Source: Paucilactobacillus oligofermentans DSM 15707 = LMG 22743
GTDB taxonomy: Bacteria > Bacillota > Bacilli > Lactobacillales > Lactobacillaceae
Direction of reading: 5' to 3'
Length of the DNA: 64,000 nucleotides
NCBI RefSeq assembly: GCF_001434315.1
Contig: NZ_AZFE01000030.1
Coordinates: 62,001-126,000, forward strand
A program made the position numbers and the translations under genes. Shown here in pieces: positions 35,278 through 44,614 of the stretch; position 1 is the first letter of the stretch; each line of letters starts with the position of its first letter. The notes beneath the pieces are model-generated. The model was given only the letters and a program-made list of their open reading frames with translations, was not told the DNA's origin and did no database searches.

Positions 35278-36687
35278 TTAGAATTTCTCAGAAATGTGTT
35301 TTGGAAGCAATAACATAAATTTAGTTCCTTGTGGAGTATTATCAGTAACTTCTAGGTTTGCATAAATTAATTTCGCCATGCGTGAGGTAATTGCTAACCC
35401 TAACCCAGTCCCTTCAATCTTAGTATCACGTGCTTCTTTCCCACGATAAAAGCGATCAAAAATATGAGCTTTATCCTCGTCACTGATACCAAGACCTTGA
35501 TCAGCAATTGTAATTATAATTGCATTGGCAGTTTCAACTTGTTGCACCGTAATTGTAGAATTTTTTGGTGAATATTTTTGTGCATTATCAATTAACGTCA
35601 CTAATATTTGCTGGAGATTATTGACATTAGTTACGACATTACTAGTAGTAATTCCTTCAACCTTAATTGGTTGCGTTACTTGTTGCCGCATCAAATCAAC
35701 CGTTTCATTAATGATTGCTAAAATGGGAACTTCCTTAAATTCAAGTTCAACTTTATCAACTTTTGATAACGCTAAGAGACTTTCAATCAAGCGCTGCATT
35801 TTATCAGATTCAGTTTCAATATACTTTAACGATTCTGGAATGACTTCTGGATGCTCCGCAGCACGGCGTTGAATTAACTTAACGTTCCCCTTAATTCCAG
35901 CAATCGGCGTTCTCAATTCATGAGAAGCATCAGAAATAAATTGACGATCTCGCTTGATATTTTCATTGAGTTCATTTAACAGTTTATTAAATTCAATCGT
36001 TAAATCATGGACTTCTTTGGGGTTATCCGCTACTGTCAGATTAGATTGATACTTAGCCGTTGGTTCATTAATAATTTGTTTAGTTTCACTAACTAATGAT
36101 TTAAGCGGGCGCGTTAATTTATTAGCTAGCTTGGAAATAACTAATAGTCCCAATAAAAAGCTCAACAAATTAATTGCGACAATCACAATAAATAAACGTT
36201 TAAATAAGTTAATTACTCGATTTAAACTAATCCAAATTTGATACTTAATTTGGCGTGGTTGATTTTTACTATTCATAACAATCACCGTTCGATTGGCATG
36301 ATAATAAATCCCCTGATTTTCACGCACCTGCACATTTTTTAAAATTGGCCAACTCCAAAAAGAGTCATATAAAAAATCTTCAGCATGGTCAGAATATTGT
36401 TTACTAATTACTTTACCCTTTGCTTTAGTGGTAATCGTAATGAAAGTTCGTCTAGTATCAACATCATTATTCGACTTCCAATATTTCCAATCAAATTTAC
36501 CCTCTACCACAGAGTTATTTAACGAAGTGATTAATTGTTCGCTATTACTTCTAGTATTAACAACAAACATTGACCCAACGATAATCATTACCGATAAACT
36601 GGTAATCACCGTAATCATAATCAACATAATTCCGTAGGCAAACGTCATTTGTGATGCGCTACTTTTACTCTTCATTTTTATTTTCAT
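35278..36687 (-). CDS. sensor histidine kinase upstream of the dlt operon
   Basis: A 469-residue membrane sensor kinase. Two spans (about 16-38 and 165-190) enclose an extracellular sensor of about 125 residues, followed by HAMP, HisKA with the phospho-accepting His in DASHELRTPIAGIKGN, and HATPase with the N-box LVTLIDNAQKYSP, DQGLGISDED and GTGLGLAI. It overlaps the end of the regulator gene, so the pair is cotranscribed. Its place directly before dltX suggests that it may sense envelope charge or antimicrobial peptides, as CovRS- and ArlRS-like systems can. The stimulus is not visible in the sequence. Confidence 0.92.
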   Translation of the reverse strand: MKIKMKSKSSASQMTFAYGIMLIMITVITSLSVMIIVGSMFVVNTRSNSEQLITSLNNSVVEGKFDWKYWKSNNDVDTRRTFITITTKAKGKVISKQYSDHAEDFLYDSFWSWPILKNVQVRENQGIYYHANRTVIVMNSKNQPRQIKYQIWISLNRVINLFKRLFIVIVAINLLSFLLGLLVISKLANKLTRPLKSLVSETKQIINEPTAKYQSNLTVADNPKEVHDLTIEFNKLLNELNENIKRDRQFISDASHELRTPIAGIKGNVKLIQRRAAEHPEVIPESLKYIETESDKMQRLIESLLALSKVDKVELEFKEVPILAIINETVDLMRQQVTQPIKVEGITTSNVVTNVNNLQQILVTLIDNAQKYSPKNSTITVQQVETANAIIITIADQGLGISDEDKAHIFDRFYRGKEARDTKIEGTGLGLAITSRMAKLIYANLEVTDNTPQGTKFMLLLPKHISEKF

Positions 36688-37363
36688 CAGATTTTAAAAT
36701 GTAGCCAATTCCTCTCACAGTTTGAATTAATGAATCATCATACTTAATTTTTTGACGTAGATAACGAATATAAACATCAACAATATTGGGGTCACCTTCA
36801 AAATTAATACCCCAAACTAAATCTAACAACTCATCCCTCGTCATAACTTGATTTTCATTTTTAAGTAATACTACTAACAAATCATATTCACGAGGCGTTA
36901 ATTTAATTATTTCTGCACCAAAATATAAGGCCTTTGCCTTAATATCTAGTACCAATTTACCAACTTGATACTGTTCCGGTGTCGCTTTTTCTGTATTAGC
37001 TTCACGCCTTATAATCACTCGAATCCGCGCAAGCAATTCTTCGATTTCAAATGGTTTTGTAATATAATCTTCTGCACCATTATCTAATCCGGCAACCTTA
37101 TCACCAATATAATCTCGAGCCGTCATCATCATTATCGGTACTTGTTTTAGTTTCAATACTCGACGCATAACTCCCAAACCATCAATTTTAGGTAACATCC
37201 AATCTAATAAAATTAAATCAATTTCATTTCGATGGTCGGTGAATTGTTGCACCGCCTCTTCACCATCGGAAGCGGTAATAATTGTATAATTTTCAAATTG
37301 TAATTCATTTTTTAAATAACTTCTTAGGCTATCTTCATCTTCAACTAATAAAATAGTGACCAT
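36665..37363 (-). CDS. OmpR-family response regulator
   Basis: A 232-residue response regulator. The receiver domain (1-120) has the acidic pocket VEDED, phospho-acceptor Asp in ILLDWMLP (about residue 55), and the conserved Thr and Lys in MMTARD and TKPFEIEEL. The C-terminal winged helix (about 130-228) has LTPREYDLLVVLL and VYIRYLRQKI. The ATG at 37363 follows AGGAGGATC; the longer frame is not supported. The promoter and first codons were once duplicated: a decayed copy lies at 38071-38150. Confidence 0.93.
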   Translation of the reverse strand: MVTILLVEDEDSLRSYLKNELQFENYTIITASDGEEAVQQFTDHRNEIDLILLDWMLPKIDGLGVMRRVLKLKQVPIMMMTARDYIGDKVAGLDNGAEDYITKPFEIEELLARIRVIIRREANTEKATPEQYQVGKLVLDIKAKALYFGAEIIKLTPREYDLLVVLLKNENQVMTRDELLDLVWGINFEGDPNIVDVYIRYLRQKIKYDDSLIQTVRGIGYILKSDENKNEE

Positions 37364-37461
37364 CCTAAAAGATCCTCCTAATTTTAATCCGTCCATCTCG
37401 AATTGTACCAAGTTGCTTAGTTATCGTAAAGAAAAGTAATTTACTATTACTAAAAATTAAA

Positions 37462-37496
37462 AAGTGATGAAGCAAATAAAATTTGCTCCACCACTT
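37462..37496 (-). terminator. terminator after the DHFR-like pseudogene
   Basis: AAGTGATGAAGCAAA at 37462-37476 pairs with TTTGCTCCACCACTT at 37482-37496, with two G-U pairs. On the minus strand it ends in TTTTTAATTTTT. Confidence 0.85.
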
Positions 37497-37501
37497 AATT
37501 A

Positions 37502-38043
37502 TCATTTATAGGTAAGGTATACCATATCCCCAACTGTATGAGTATCGGTCAACTTCAAGGCTCTAACCTCATTTATATCAAGGTTTTCAAATAGTCTAAT
37601 CCCTTTTCCCAAAATAACAGGAATCAACGTAATTTGATATTCATCAATTAGATTATTTTTAATTAACGGTGTAATGATTGATGCACCTCCGATTAACCAA
37701 ATATCTTTTCCACTTTTAGCTGACGAGCACAATCCACAACAGATTCATTAGTGAAAACAACATTTTCACGTGCCTCTGCTGGACGATTGGTAAAGACATA
37801 ATTGCTCATGTTCTCATAATAATAGGCATCATTATTTTCTACCATAAATTCATTAATAACTTGATCATAAGTCGTTCGTCCCATTATTACAGTGTCAACT
37901 CTAGTTAATAAAGTTTGATAACTGTTATCTTCAGATACAACATCTTGATCTCCATAAGCAGTAAGCCAATCAATATTGCCATTTTTATCTGCGATGTATC
38001 CATCAAGACTGGTTGCAATATATAAAATAACTTTTCTTGTCAT
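37502..38043 (-). pseudogene. RibD C-terminal/DHFR-like reductase, frameshifted
   Basis: A YwjB/YyaP-type dihydrofolate reductase-like protein broken by one frameshift. The first part (38043 to about 37718) reads MTRKVILYIATSLDGYIADK and contains VIMGRTTYDQV; the second part (from about 37717) reads KSGKDIWLIGGASIITPLIK to the normal end. Adding one A to the AAAA run at 37714-37717 restores a continuous frame of about 181 residues. No ribosome binding site supports the second part alone. GGGAG precedes the first ATG. The break may be real or a homopolymer sequencing error. Confidence 0.85.
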
Positions 38044-38070
38044 ATTTTTTCTCCCATTTTTAGCACGCCG

Positions 38071-38150
38071 CAACTAATAAAATAGTGACCACTCTAGTTT
38101 TAATCTATCTACCTCGAATTGTACCAAGGCAATTAATTTTCGTAAAGAAA
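38071..38150 (-). repeat. decayed duplicate of the response-regulator promoter and first codons
   Basis: This segment matches 37342-37435, which holds the regulator's upstream region and codons 1-7. Shared blocks include ACTAATAAAATAGTGACCA, CTCGAATTGTACCAAG and TCGTAAAGAAAA. About 13 bases, including the ribosome binding site, are missing here. The remnant codons run into a stop just before the DHFR-like gene. Confidence 0.8.
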
Positions 38151-38174
38151 ACACCTTTAATACTACAAAAAAGC

Positions 38175-38209
38175 AAAATGATTGAGCAAAAATATTGCTC
38201 AATCATTTT
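38175..38209 (-). terminator. terminator of the flavodoxin-NAD(P) protein unit
   Basis: AAAATGATTGAGCAA at 38175-38189 pairs perfectly with TTGCTCAATCATTTT at 38195-38209; the minus strand continues with TTTTTT. Confidence 0.9.
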
Positions 38210-38215
38210 TGTTTA

Positions 38216-38860
38216 TTAATAGAACGAAGGTTTTTCCCATGCCGTATCAGGTTCACCTAAGCCTAAATTAGCACGATGATAATCTGCTTTACCGGTAACA
38301 ATATCGGTTACAAATTGGGCTACTGCTTGACGAGCAACTTGTGATTCAACTAATGGTTCACCTTTTTTAGAAACATGCAGTTTCGTGTTACCCGGTTGAT
38401 TATATAACCAAGTAATTCGTAAAATAATATAATCTATTTGACTAGCTTCAATTACATCTGCAGCCTGACGACGCGGTCCTTCCCAAATCTTATCACCAGT
38501 CATTTGACGATACCACTTGGTAAATGGACCAGAAACTTCTTGATATAAATCCGGAATATTGGCTGAGATGAAACGAGCTTGGCTGTTAGCTTCAATTAAT
38601 TTAACTAACTCCGTCATAAATTTAACATCACGTGGCACCGTATTTAGATATACAAAATCAACATCTGTTAATGCCAACTTTAACTTATCTAGTTCTGAAT
38701 AATCACCATCAATTAAACTCACTCGCTCACTTTTTAATGATACTAAACGAGTAGAAACATTCCGACCATATAAAACTAATTCGGCATCAGTTTGATCTAA
38801 TAAATTGGCCTCGACCATCCTAGCAATTTGGCCTGCCGCTCCTAAAATTAATACTTTCAT
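38216..38860 (-). CDS. NAD(P)-binding SDR/NmrA-like oxidoreductase
   Basis: A 214-residue atypical short-chain dehydrogenase fold protein. The dinucleotide loop is GAAGQIA at residues 7-13, and the first half has a regular Rossmann pattern ending in ARFISANIPDL. A classical YxxxK is not obvious, which is common in the NmrA-like/YhfK group. The substrate is unknown. It lies 14 nt after the flavodoxin gene, so the two form a small redox operon. GGGTG precedes the ATG. Confidence 0.82.
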   Translation of the reverse strand: MKVLILGAAGQIARMVEANLLDQTDAELVLYGRNVSTRLVSLKSERVSLIDGDYSELDKLKLALTDVDFVYLNTVPRDVKFMTELVKLIEANSQARFISANIPDLYQEVSGPFTKWYRQMTGDKIWEGPRRQAADVIEASQIDYIILRITWLYNQPGNTKLHVSKKGEPLVESQVARQAVAQFVTDIVTGKADYHRANLGLGEPDTAWEKPSFY

Positions 38861-38874
38861 TATTTCACCCTATC

Positions 38875-39327
38875 CTATCTTGCTAACCATTGACTAATTT
38901 GAACGTCACTAACAACACCACTATCTAAAAATAATCCTGCTTTAATTTTATCGGCTTGCGCTATTTGGTTAAACTGTGATTCTGCCTCACCAACAGATCC
39001 CATTGAGGTACAGAATCCCGCTACCGATTGAGTAGTAAACACTTGCTGATTCAAGTAACTCACGATTGGGGTTGCTAACTGACCATTCCAAATTGGTGAA
39101 CCAATTAACACTCGGTCATATTCTGCAATCTTGGGAATTACAACTAATTCAGGAAATTCATTGGTTTGATATTGCTTCTTTGATAAATCAGATGTGGCAG
39201 ACATATCAGTTGGGAATTTTACTTTGGTTGCTAATTCAAAGATATCTGCATCAATTTGACTAGCAATCTGCTTCGCTACTTTGTCCGTAGTACCTGTTCT
39301 TGAATAATAAACGACTAAAGTTTTCAT
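38875..39327 (-). CDS. flavodoxin family protein
   Basis: A 150-residue FMN-binding protein. The phosphate loop is YSRTGTTDK at residues 7-15, and the isoalloxazine-binding region has IGSPIWNGQLATPI. This is the longer flavodoxin group used as NAD(P)H-dependent quinone or electron-transfer proteins in lactobacilli. The ATG at 39327 follows AAGGGTG; the GTG at 39336 lies inside that site. It is first in a two-gene unit with an NAD(P)-binding protein. Confidence 0.88.
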   Translation of the reverse strand: MKTLVVYYSRTGTTDKVAKQIASQIDADIFELATKVKFPTDMSATSDLSKKQYQTNEFPELVVIPKIAEYDRVLIGSPIWNGQLATPIVSYLNQQVFTTQSVAGFCTSMGSVGEAESQFNQIAQADKIKAGLFLDSGVVSDVQISQWLAR

Positions 39328-39427
39328 AATAATCACCCTTCTTCATTTCAATATCTTAATATTAAGACTGTCATTATTTAAATACAAATACTTATCATTA
39401 TCGAAAGTATGCCTTAAAAGCATATAA

Positions 39428-39458
39428 AAAGTCTTAAGCATTATCTGCCTAAGACTTT
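39428..39458 (-). terminator. terminator of the YeiH-type gene
   Basis: AAAGTCTTAAGCA at 39428-39440 pairs with TGCCTAAGACTTT at 39446-39458, with one internal mismatch; the minus strand continues with TTTTTA. Confidence 0.8.
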
Positions 39459-39461
39459 GAA

Positions 39462-40484
39462 TTAAATGTGTAATAACGTAATAAAAATTAAGGCGGCTAC
39501 AGTTTGTACAACTCCCACTGATAAACCATAAATTAAAAATTTAGGTCCCTCTTTAATAAATCTTCTGAAATCAAGTCGTAACCCAATTGCAGCTAAGGCA
39601 GTGGTTTCAAACCAAGTACTAATGCCATGCGCCGCTGTATCTAAAAACGATGGTAAATCAACAAAGCTATTCAAAATACAAAATACTAAAAAGGCTAACA
39701 CGTACCATGGCACAAAGAACTTCTTTTGCTTATCATTAGCAACCGTTTTTGGTGATTGTTTTTGAATTCGACGACCAAAAAAATAAACCACAAACACTAA
39801 GAAAATAATTCGTGTAATCTTAAAGAGCATTGCGTATTGAACAGTTTCGGCATTGATTAAGCTGGCCCCAGCAACTACTTGTCCCACTGATTGTAAGGTA
39901 CCACCAAGTAAGGCACTTTTACTTAACAAGTCACTACCAAATAATGCAATTCCAAGGAATGGCAAAGTTAACATCATCACCGTTCCTTGTAAGTTAACTA
40001 ACGTAATAATTTGGCCTTTTTCATCTTCTTTAGCATGAATGACCGGTGCAATTGCGCCAATCGCAGACGAACCACAAACGGCATTACCACCAGCCATCAT
40101 GAGCGCCATTTGTTCACTGAATCCAAGCTTTTTCCCGACAAAGTAGGCGGTAAAAATAACCGTACACATCATTAAAATAATATAGAAAATTCCATTAATG
40201 CCCACTTTACCTAAAGTTTGGAAGGTTACTGTAAAACCAAGCAAAACTACTGAGTATTCCAATAAACGACTTTCGGAAAATTTAGTTCCTTTCGCCAAAA
40301 ATCCTTGTTTGAAATATACATTACCTAAAACTATTCCTAATAAGATTGCAATCGTGGCCCCACCTAATTCAGGTAAATATGTTCCCATAATCTTGGCTAC
40401 GATGGCTACCAATACCGACAAAATTAATCCCGGTAAAACTTCTCTAATTTTGTTCCAAGTATCATAACTAAATAATTTATTCAT
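39462..40484 (-). CDS. YeiH/UPF0324 family putative sulfate exporter
   Basis: A 340-residue membrane protein with about ten spans, matching the YeiH (UPF0324) family. Conserved blocks are LLGFTVTFQTLGKVG, GGNAVCGSSAIGAIAPVI and ETTALAAIGLRLDFRR. The family is annotated as putative sulfate exporter; direct evidence is limited. A divergent LysR-type gene shares its promoter region, the same partnership as yeiE-yeiH in enterobacteria. The ATG at 40484 is preferred because GAGAGG is 9 nt upstream; an ATG at 40493 is adjacent to that site. Confidence 0.88.
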   Translation of the reverse strand: MNKLFSYDTWNKIREVLPGLILSVLVAIVAKIMGTYLPELGGATIAILLGIVLGNVYFKQGFLAKGTKFSESRLLEYSVVLLGFTVTFQTLGKVGINGIFYIILMMCTVIFTAYFVGKKLGFSEQMALMMAGGNAVCGSSAIGAIAPVIHAKEDEKGQIITLVNLQGTVMMLTLPFLGIALFGSDLLSKSALLGGTLQSVGQVVAGASLINAETVQYAMLFKITRIIFLVFVVYFFGRRIQKQSPKTVANDKQKKFFVPWYVLAFLVFCILNSFVDLPSFLDTAAHGISTWFETTALAAIGLRLDFRRFIKEGPKFLIYGLSVGVVQTVAALIFITLLHI

Positions 40485-40506
40485 GCTTCCCATCCTCTCT
40501 CACAAA

Positions 40507-40557
40507 AACTATTATACGATACATTTTCAATAGTTTTAATAAATTGATATAATAGTT
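40507..40557. promoter_or_regulatory. symmetric divergent promoter region with inverted repeat
   Basis: AACTATTATA at 40507-40516 and TATAATAGTT at 40548-40557 are exact inverted repeats. Each arm contains a TATAAT -10: the right one for the plus-strand lysR gene (-35 TTTCAA at 40525-40530, spacing 17), the left one for the minus-strand YeiH gene. The arms may also be regulator half-sites. Confidence 0.6.
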
Positions 40558-40588
40558 ACGATAGAAAATATTAATGAAAGAATAGACT

Positions 40589-41413
40589 ATGAATAAATTA
40601 ATTGAAACTTTTAGAATCGTTTATGAAACCCGCAATTTTTCCAAAGCTGCTGAATTACTATTTATTTCGCAACCTACTGTGTCTGCACAAATTAAACAAC
40701 TTGAACGTGACTTAAAAACTGAATTATTTATTCGCCAAGGACGTAAAGAAATCATTTCAACGCCACAGGCTGATATTTTATATGAAAAGTCGATTGATTT
40801 ATTAGATGGCTGGAAACATTTATATCAAGAAATCCAAAATGCAGAACATAAAATGTTTACGATTAAGATTGGTGCTTCTCACACCTTTGCGCTTTATTTA
40901 TTGCCTGGCTTGCTAATTGCCTTAAATCAAAAGTTCCCTAAATATAACTTTAAAATCCAAATGCTAAATTCATTTGAAGTCGTTAACGCGCTCGAACAAC
41001 ATACGATAGATATTGGCATTATTGAAAAACCATTATCAAATAAAAATATTGAACGTTATCCACTATTAGATGATCAATTAGTTTTAGCTGGTAATCCGGA
41101 TATTGGCCCTTGGTTAGTTCGTGAAGGAACTTCGGGAGTTTACTACTATATGAATCGTTACTTAGAAGAAAATAATATTCATGAACCAATGATGGAAATC
41201 CAAAATAATGCCATCATTGCGAAACTAATCAACTCCGGTTTTGGCTGTTCAATTCTTTCCAAACGTGCTGTGATTGATGTTCCTTATCAAGATCTTGGCT
41301 CCGATTATCTTCGAAAATTTTATATGATTGAGCGGTCACATAATGTTTATCCAGAAATTAATAATTGCCGGCATTTTATCCAGCAATGGACTAAAACATA
41401 TCAGGAAAAATAA
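40589..41413 (+). CDS. LysR-family regulator divergent from the YeiH-type gene
   Basis: A 274-residue LysR-type regulator, slightly short. The DNA-binding part (1-60) reads NFSKAAELLFISQPTVSAQIKQLE, followed by the effector domain with IGASHTFALYLLPGLL. It most likely controls the divergent YeiH-type transporter in response to an oxidised sulfur compound or an amino acid, by analogy with CysB/YeiE members. The start ATG has only a weak upstream purine run (GAAAGAA). Confidence 0.88.
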   Translation: MNKLIETFRIVYETRNFSKAAELLFISQPTVSAQIKQLERDLKTELFIRQGRKEIISTPQADILYEKSIDLLDGWKHLYQEIQNAEHKMFTIKIGASHTFALYLLPGLLIALNQKFPKYNFKIQMLNSFEVVNALEQHTIDIGIIEKPLSNKNIERYPLLDDQLVLAGNPDIGPWLVREGTSGVYYYMNRYLEENNIHEPMMEIQNNAIIAKLINSGFGCSILSKRAVIDVPYQDLGSDYLRKFYMIERSHNVYPEINNCRHFIQQWTKTYQEK

Positions 41414-41444
41414 AAATCTTAGTCATTTTTTGACTAAGATTTTT
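41412..41444. terminator. bidirectional terminator between lysR and sbcC
   Basis: AAAAATCTTAGTCA at 41412-41425 pairs perfectly with TGACTAAGATTTTT at 41431-41444, serving both converging genes. Confidence 0.92.
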
Positions 41445-41446
41445 CG

Positions 41447-44400
41447 TTATAATTCTCGATATTTCACTACGCTACGACCATCACCTTGTTTATTAATCAA
41501 AATTTGCTGTGAAATTTCACGTTTCATTGATTCCACGTGAGAAATAATCCCAACTAAGCGACCTGTTGATTCCAATGAACTTAATGCTTCCATTGCTTGA
41601 TTTAACGTTTGAGTATCTAAGGTTCCGAATCCTTCATCAATAAATAACGCTTCAATTCTGACCCCACCAGCGTGTTCTTGAACAATTTCCGCTAATGATA
41701 GCGCAATTGATAAGGCCGCAATAAATGATTCCCCACCCGACAATGTACTTGATGAACGGAATGTACTCGTTTCACCATCGAACACATCAATATTCAAGCC
41801 ATTTTGATTAGAACGTCCTGATGATTCATCACTTAATTTAAATTGATAACGGCCGGCTGATAATTGACCAATATAGTGTTCATTAGCAAACTGTAAGACT
41901 TCATTCAGAAAATTACGCAATACAAAACGTTCCAGTCCTAATTTAACCTGATTATTACCTTTAACCGCACTAACCAGATCATTGATTGCTTTACCATCTG
42001 CTTGTGCTTGCTCAATCTGATTGGCTAACTTCTGGGCACGACTGGCTAAACTTTCAAGTGATTCTAGTTTCACTTTCAGAGTCGTAAACTGCTCATTAAC
42101 CTGTTTAAACGTTTCATCCTTGGCTTGGACATCAAGCTTAATTTCATCCAAATCGGGCTGTACTACGTCTTTTAGTTCATCCCCCAAGGACACTAATTGC
42201 TGCTGATTCTCAGTAACTTTGGTGTCGTACTCTGTAATTTCAGTCATTAAATTAGTTAACTGATTATCACTAATTGCCATTACTTCTGTTTGAAGTTCTT
42301 CAAAACTAGCTAGTTCACCTTGTTGAAGAATAGCTTTAATCGCTATGTCACTTGCAAGTCGTTGTTGTTCGTAACTAGTTAATTGCTTTTGGATTGTTGT
42401 TTCATTGGTTTTCCAACTAGCTTGGCGAACTTTAAAGTCACTTTCATCTTGTTGTAACTTAGTAGCTTGACGTTCAAAATCAGTCGTAAATGCCTGTAAT
42501 TCTGCCAACTCACTATTTAACTCGTTAACACTACCTAATTTTGAATATTGTTGAGTAATTGTATCAATTGAAGATTGACTGGTACTGATTGAATTTTCTT
42601 GAACCGTAATTTGCGTTTTATTTTCAGCAATATCCTGTAATATTTTTTCATTTTGATCATTTAGTATTTTAATTTCAATACTAATTAATCCACGTTGCTG
42701 GTCATTAGTATCAATTAGCTGACTTTGTTCATCAAACACCATCGTAATTTTTGATTGGTCATATTCATTTGGTAATTCAGTATTATATTGAGATTTCCAA
42801 ACTTTTTTAAACTCAAGATATGACTTAGTTAACTGCTCATTTAACGAATTAACTTTGGTCTTTATTTGTTTTAGTTCGTTATTCGTTTGATCTAACTGAT
42901 TGACTAAAACCGCTAAATTTTTAGTATCAACATTCTTTTGTTGTTCAAGCTCTTCAACTGCATTAATTTGGTCCCGAATATCAGCTTGATCAACGTGTTG
43001 ATGTGCTTGATTATTGCCATCATAAATAGCATTACAAACAACACATGGTTCACCTTCAACCAATTCGCTTTGTAGTAGTGAAATCATTAATTCCTGACGT
43101 TTAGCTTTACCTTGTTCAAACGCTGAACTACTTTGTTTAAGCTGGGCTGTTAATTCATCATGCTTAGCAGTCTGTTCACTTTGTTGTTTTTCTAGTTTAG
43201 TTTGATGTGTCAAACTAGCTTCGAGGTTATCTGCAACTAACTTAACTTCCTTAGCAACTTCTTGGCTTTGACTAAGTTGTAACCGAGCAGCATTCGTTTC
43301 TGGAATTGATGCTAACTTACCTTGCAACTCTTCTTGTTGTTTTTGAGCTTGTTCTAAGGATAACTGTTTTCTGTGTCCACTTTTGGTTAATTCATCAAGT
43401 AGCTTGGCTGCCGTTGATTTCGTACTCTGATATTCAACTAATTGTTTAACAGCTGGTAATAACTCCGCTGTGATTAATTGTTCTTGGGTAGTGGCTTGTT
43501 GATATTTATCTTCGGACGATTTGATTGTAACTTTTTGCTTAGCTACTTGTACTTCAAGTTCAGTTAATTTAGTGTTTTCATCGACTTGCTTCGTCTGACT
43601 TATCTCAAGCTCTGCTTTTTCTTTATCTAATCGTTGAACTTCATCAACAGGTTTTACTTGTTGATTTAACCATTGAACACGCTGTAAATCTTTTCTTAAC
43701 TGCTTTATTTTTGAAGCTTGACCCATTAGTTCAGTTAACTTTAATTTTTCTTGTTGTAATTGTTTAAACTTATTAGTTAATTGTTCAGCTTGTCGTTGAT
43801 TCTCAAGTGACGTATTACGTTCACGTTCAACGACAACTAATTTTTGATGTACGTCCTGATTAATTTTAGTATCATGCTCAATCTTAGTCTGTAATAACTT
43901 AAATTGATCACTGACTGGTGCTTCATTGTCGTAGGTTTCATCATCCCAATCAATCCCTTTAAAAATCGTTTTTAATTCAACTTGGTCACTTTCAATTGAA
44001 CTACCTTGTAATTTTTGTTGTGCGGCTAATCGGTCACTAAAAGATTGATAAATTTCCGTGCCAAATAAAGTTCGTAAAATATCTTCCTTGTCATCACTGG
44101 CTGATCCTAAGAATTTACGAAACTGATTTTGCGGTAAGATAATAATTTGTCGAAATTGCTTTGCATTCAAATGAAGCATCTCAATAATGGCATCATTCAC
44201 TTCATTTAATTTAGCTCCTAAAGCTGATATTTCTAGTTGTAAGTCATGGTCAACTTCTGCAAATTGAGCCGTTGAACCTTTTTTTGTTGTATCATTTTCA
44301 TCTTTAGGATTCTTCTTCAAGATGTCTTGTTCAGGCGTACGACTAACTTTATAGTACTTACCATTATGTTCAAACCAGAATTTAACTTCAGTCAGGCTGT

Positions 44401-44614
44401 GTCCATCAGCGAATTCGCTCCGCATCTCTTTTGCATTTCGGTCAATTTCTTTATCACCAAACAGTGCATAAGTCATGGCATCAAAAATTGTTGTTTTACC
44501 AGCACCCGTATCGCCAGAAATTAAAAATAAATTAGCTTCTTTAAAATGGTCAAAATCAATCTCAGCGGTTTCAAATGGACCAAAGTTATTTAACGCAATT
44601 TTTAATGGTCGCAT
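41447..44614 (-). CDS. sbcC: exonuclease subunit SbcC
   Basis: A 1055-residue SMC-like ATPase. Walker A is SGDTGAGKTTIFD near residue 35, the zinc hook CxxC is in GEPCVVCNA near residue 505, and the C-terminal ATPase half has TLSGGESFIAALSIALSLAE and IEALFIDEGFGTLD. Long coiled coils lie on each side of the hook. With SbcD it forms the nuclease that processes DNA hairpins and blocked ends. Its ATG directly follows the sbcD stop. Confidence 0.96.
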   Translation of the reverse strand: MRPLKIALNNFGPFETAEIDFDHFKEANLFLISGDTGAGKTTIFDAMTYALFGDKEIDRNAKEMRSEFADGHSLTEVKFWFEHNGKYYKVSRTPEQDILKKNPKDENDTTKKGSTAQFAEVDHDLQLEISALGAKLNEVNDAIIEMLHLNAKQFRQIIILPQNQFRKFLGSASDDKEDILRTLFGTEIYQSFSDRLAAQQKLQGSSIESDQVELKTIFKGIDWDDETYDNEAPVSDQFKLLQTKIEHDTKINQDVHQKLVVVERERNTSLENQRQAEQLTNKFKQLQQEKLKLTELMGQASKIKQLRKDLQRVQWLNQQVKPVDEVQRLDKEKAELEISQTKQVDENTKLTELEVQVAKQKVTIKSSEDKYQQATTQEQLITAELLPAVKQLVEYQSTKSTAAKLLDELTKSGHRKQLSLEQAQKQQEELQGKLASIPETNAARLQLSQSQEVAKEVKLVADNLEASLTHQTKLEKQQSEQTAKHDELTAQLKQSSSAFEQGKAKRQELMISLLQSELVEGEPCVVCNAIYDGNNQAHQHVDQADIRDQINAVEELEQQKNVDTKNLAVLVNQLDQTNNELKQIKTKVNSLNEQLTKSYLEFKKVWKSQYNTELPNEYDQSKITMVFDEQSQLIDTNDQQRGLISIEIKILNDQNEKILQDIAENKTQITVQENSISTSQSSIDTITQQYSKLGSVNELNSELAELQAFTTDFERQATKLQQDESDFKVRQASWKTNETTIQKQLTSYEQQRLASDIAIKAILQQGELASFEELQTEVMAISDNQLTNLMTEITEYDTKVTENQQQLVSLGDELKDVVQPDLDEIKLDVQAKDETFKQVNEQFTTLKVKLESLESLASRAQKLANQIEQAQADGKAINDLVSAVKGNNQVKLGLERFVLRNFLNEVLQFANEHYIGQLSAGRYQFKLSDESSGRSNQNGLNIDVFDGETSTFRSSSTLSGGESFIAALSIALSLAEIVQEHAGGVRIEALFIDEGFGTLDTQTLNQAMEALSSLESTGRLVGIISHVESMKREISQQILINKQGDGRSVVKYREL

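Noticed and set aside
35525-35872. Plus-strand 115-codon frame inside the sensor kinase gene
   Set aside because: It is a shadow of the kinase HisKA/HATPase coding sequence with no ribosome binding site.
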